Positions 60,964 through 64,000 of a DNA stretch of 64,000 nt are shown piece by piece. The DNA is from Auriscalpium vulgare. Lineage: Eukaryota > Basidiomycota > Agaricomycetes > Russulales > Auriscalpiaceae. Numbering within the stretch: position 1 is the stretch's first letter; every line of letters starts with the position of its first letter. The translations under genes were made by a program, and so were the position numbers. The DNA lies in NCBI GenBank assembly GCA_019915015.1, contig JAHBBC010000003.1, positions 868,001-932,000 on the forward strand. Reading direction: 5' to 3'. Under the pieces are notes generated by a model. That model saw only the letters and a list, made by a program, of their open reading frames with translations, was not told the origin of the DNA and did no database searches.

Positions 60964-61451
60964 GCCGATGTAATATTACATGACATGGACCCCGATGCAA
61001 TGGACCGCCGCTCCGCACGCTACTGTTCGTTAATAGACTATTTTTTCATCATCGCATGTATTTTGGGCCTCGGGGCATTATATGGGTAGACACTCTTGAC
61101 TAGTTTGTAGAATATGCAGAATTTGCCACGTGCGTGCGCTTGCGTGGTCGATGTGGGCGGGGCTGGTGTGTGCCGACGCTGACGCTGCGGCGGTCGACGA
61201 GCGTGCCGGTGATCCATGCATGCAATGGGGGGCAGCGAGGCGACGGAGGGCGACAGGCGAGGCGAGCCTTGTGGCAGTGAGCGCTGTCGCCAAGGAGCCC
61301 TGGGCGGTGGCCAAACACGCACAAACTGAACGTTCTCCACTGACCTCGTCGTCGTCGTCGTCCCCGCCGCCCAGCGCGCTGTCCCTTCCCTCGTCCCGTC
61401 TACCATCCTCCTCTCTCTATCTCCAGCGGCAGCAATACCCACCCTTTTCCG
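60964..61451. other. Intergenic
   Basis: About 0.5 kb between the proteasome subunit and ROT1 genes. No gene is supported. Confidence 0.5.
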
Positions 61452-62304
61452 ATGTATTTCGCCCGTCTCGCCGCACTGGTGCTCGCATCCCTTCCCGCCG
61501 CCTTCGCCCAATACGACGCTGCACATAATGCCACCCCCATCTCTGGAACCTGGTCCTCAGGCAGCAAGGCCGTGGTCACGGGCGCCGTGCGTATCTTTTC
61601 CGCTGCCTGCCCACCGTCGCTGACTGCACGCTGCTTCCAGGGCTTCGCAAATCCGGCGAACATGTCTTTCATATATGCAAAGACAACAGGTGTTTCCTAC
61701 TCTTTGTGAGTCCACCACAGACCTGTCGAGCATGTCCACTGACGGTCTGGCCAGCACGGACGATGGTTACTACGAGATCGCCCGCTACCGGTTTAACGGC
61801 AATGGTGCGCACAAACGCAGCCCCGCTTTGCGCAGCACGATCTAACGGCCTCGTCCTTCAGGCTCTCAACCAAACTGCATAACCGGTGTCATCAGCTGGG
61901 CGCACGGCGAGTACACGTTGCAAGCAAACGGCTCAATCACGATGATCCCGTTCGGCGATGGCTACCAGCAAGTCCAAGACCCGTGCGCAGCCGAATCAAA
62001 CTTCATCGAACCCTACAATTCCACCGAGCTCTACGTCTCGTGGCAAATCTTCCTGGATCCCACCGACGGGCCCAAGCTCCATCTGTTCGGATTTGATGGC
62101 ACCCCGGTCGCCCCCCAATTCCAGGTCTCTCAAACCCCGAACATGCTTCCGACGCAGGCGCTGCGCAATGTCACTGCGGCCACGACAGCCGACGTGGCTG
62201 TGCGCGCCGCCACCGGTGCGGGCATGCGAAGCTCTGTGGCGGCGGGGGCGGGGACGATTGCGGCGGCCATGGCGGGTGTGGGAATGCTGTTGGCGTTCGT
62301 GTAG
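61452..62304 (+). CDS. ROT1: ROT1-family ER chaperone, 230 aa
   Basis: Four exons (61452-61586, 61641-61705, 61755-61804, 61862-62304) total 693 nt. The signal peptide is MYFARLAALVLASLPAAFAQ. The ROT1 domain follows: ISGTWSSGSKAVVTG, GFANPANMSFIY, SYSFTDDGYYEIARYRF, NGSQPNCITGVISWAHGEYTL, DGYQQVQDPCAAESNFIE, LHLFGFDGTPVAPQFQVS and PNMLPTQ. A C-terminal Ala/Gly/Val hydrophobic helix (AAGAGTIAAAMAGVGMLLAFV) is the membrane anchor. In yeast Rot1 is an essential ER membrane chaperone needed for cell-wall beta-1,6-glucan and glycoprotein folding. The N-glycosylation sites fit an ER lumenal domain. Confidence 0.94.
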
Positions 62305-62742
62305 AGAGCGGGGACAGCGCAGGAGTCGGGCAGCGGCAGCCCAGGACATTTCACGTATACTTCTATATCCCACCGTAACTTGTCTTGCGTCGGCAGCGTG
62401 TGTGTGTATACAATACCCAGCCTCGTACACGCTCTTTGACCTGCGGGTGGTCGGGCACTTGCCACAGTGCGGGGGCGGGAAGCGGGAGATGCCGCCGCTC
62501 CTAATTTGCGGTGCTCGCGCGCTCAGACTCTCATCGTCCTCCTTGATGTACAACCACCACCACCGTCCAGCTCTCAGCGGCCTCCCTGTCCAACTGCTTT
62601 CCACCGACGTCGTCCTGCCGCGTCCCACCGCTCCCCGCAGCGACACCCCCCTCCCGACTATGACTTCCCCCTCCCAGGGCCACCACAGCCGGCACACGAC
62701 GGACTGCCATCCAGCTCATCCCTTCCCCAGGGTTCCCTCGCC
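62305..62742. other. Intergenic
   Basis: About 0.4 kb before the kinase start. No gene is supported. Confidence 0.5.
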
Positions 62743-64000
62743 ATGTCGCCCGCCGCCATGTTCCTCTCCGCCTTCAGTCCCGCCGCATCCTCCGCTCCCC
62801 TCCCGGACGACGAGGGCGAGCGAGTCGCCGGTTACACCTTGGGCCCTATCATCGGTTACGGCGGCTTTTCCACCATCCGCAAGGCTTTCTCGCACTCCGG
62901 TGCTACCCTGGCCGTCAAGACCGTCCGCCGCGCGGACCTTGCCTCACAGGCCAACACGGGTCTTGCTCGCGAGCGCCTCGCTACAGAGTCCGCAGTCTGG
63001 CGCACACTCACCCACGAACATATCCTCCCCCTCTTTGATTCCGTGCACACTCCCTACGCCGACTATTTCTTCATGCTTCTCTGCCCAGCCGGCTCCCTTT
63101 TCGACATCCTCTCGCGCGATGGTCGTCCCGCTCTTCCCCACGACGATGTTGGCATGATGTTTCGTCAAGTAGTCCGAGGATTGCGCTACCTGCACGAGCA
63201 AGCGGGCATCGTACACGGGGACATGAAGCTCGAGAATGTACTTGTCGATGAGTCGGGCGTGTGTCGCATCGCCGACTTCGGCATGGCACGTCCCATCGAA
63301 CACACCCCATCCACCGCCAAGCCAGCCCAGCCCGTCCGACCCCATAGGTCTCTCAAGTCGCAGCTGCCCATACATCTCTCTCTCTTGCGTCACCACGGTG
63401 GTTCTCGACACCGCAACTCCTCTCCGTTGCCATCGTCTGCTCAGACAAGGCATGCTGTCTACGACTTCCCGCCAGGCTCATTGCCGTATGCGGCCCCCGA
63501 GCTGCTACACCCACCATCCTTGTCCCACCCTCATCGCGCCGATCCTGTCCAGGACATATGGGCGCTCGGCGTCATGCTGTATGCGCTTCTTACTGGGCGG
63601 CTGCCCTTTATGGACTCTTTCGAGCCAAGATTGACCATGAAAATACTTCACGGTGAGTGGCGCCATCCTCATCGCGATCTAGACCGTACATCCTTGTCCT
63701 GACGTTCACGGTTCATTAGGTGTATACGAGGCGCCGCGCGATATCGGGCGCGGCGCGGAACTCACGTTGCAAGGATGCTTAGAGCCTTCAGTGACGCGGC
63801 GATGGACGATTGCTGCGGTGGATGAAGTGGCGTGGAGCGTCGGCTGGGGTTATACGTCTGATGACCCGTTCACCGACGAGAAAGAAATCGAGTTGATGGT
63901 GCACGAGGTTCGACAGAGGAGCAAATCACATTCTCCACAGCGACGGTCGTTGTCTCGTTCGCGGTCACCGGGCCCCACAGTCTTTGACCCCGACGCGCGC
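62743..64000 (+). CDS. Serine/threonine protein kinase, partial at the window end
   Basis: Exon 1 is 62743-63652 and exon 2 starts at 63720 and runs off the window. The kinase domain begins near residue 30 (YTLGPIIGYGGFSTIRKAF, glycine loop). The ATP lysine is in LAVKTVRR. A long stretch leads to the catalytic loop VHGDMKLENVL (HGD instead of HRD), then IADFGMARP (DFG) and YAAPELL (APE), and DIWALGVMLYALLTGRLPF. A low-complexity insert of about 60 residues lies between DFG and APE. The tail after the domain is Arg-Ser rich (RSLSRSRSPGP). The HGD loop occurs in several fungal kinases and need not mean inactivity. The family was not resolved. Confidence 0.9.

Noticed and set aside
61958..63157. 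A 399-codon plus-strand frame
   Set aside because: It is an alternative frame of ROT1 and of the kinase, with Ser/Pro/Arg composition only.

Overview
This window is nuclear DNA of a filamentous basidiomycete, most likely an Agaricomycete. The evidence is gene-dense, GC-rich coding sequence, many short introns (about 45-66 nt, GT-AG with a few GC-AG), several TATA boxes 35-75 bp before start codons, and gene families typical of mushroom-forming fungi: a GH15-CBM20 glucoamylase, GH20 hexosaminidases, F-box proteins, seven-helix membrane proteins and a hAT transposon carrying a Ulp1 protease. No bacterial, viral or CRISPR features were seen. Exon boundaries were worked out by hand from splice consensus and reading-frame arithmetic. 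Where exact exons are listed, their lengths sum to a whole number of codons.

Layout. 0.5-9 kb: a small hypothetical protein, an 11-exon 2-oxoglutarate/Fe(II) oxygenase (-), a secreted protein with an internally duplicated cysteine module, ornithine decarboxylase, a decayed SPC25-like kinetochore gene and a FYVE zinc-finger protein. 9-15.2 kb: a small conserved gene (-) whose 5' side carries a complete 5,319-bp hAT element with 20-bp inverted repeats and a perfect 8-bp target duplication. 15.5-29 kb: a 115-aa protein, GH20 hexosaminidase 1, a small membrane protein, a 609-aa disordered protein, an S9 peptidase with Cys in the nucleophile position, and an SLP1/SUN-family ER protein. 29-43 kb: glucoamylase, an MFS transporter, an F-box protein, a type II membrane protein, a 7-TM protein, an FMN-dependent 2-hydroxyacid dehydrogenase and glucosamine-6-phosphate deaminase. 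43-64 kb: a coiled-coil protein, the GGTase-I beta subunit, CCR4-NOT subunit NOT2, GH20 hexosaminidase 2, mitofusin FZO1, a tRNA-Leu(CAG), the HIT protein HNT1, SWI/SNF-RSC subunit SSR4, a conserved 427-aa protein, proteasome beta-6 (PRE7), ROT1, and a protein kinase cut by the window end.

The genes are mostly unrelated housekeeping and degradative functions. One thematic link is amino-sugar use: two GH20 hexosaminidases (release of GlcNAc from chitin or glycans) and a glucosamine-6-phosphate deaminase (its final catabolic step) lie within 35 kb, but they are not adjacent and no shared regulation is visible. The most notable observations are the intact-looking Ulp1-hAT transposon, the Ser-to-Cys nucleophile change in an otherwise intact S9 peptidase, a 7-nt microexon that completes the iron-binding HxD motif of an oxygenase, and several GC-AG introns, one of them verified against a paralogue in the same window.
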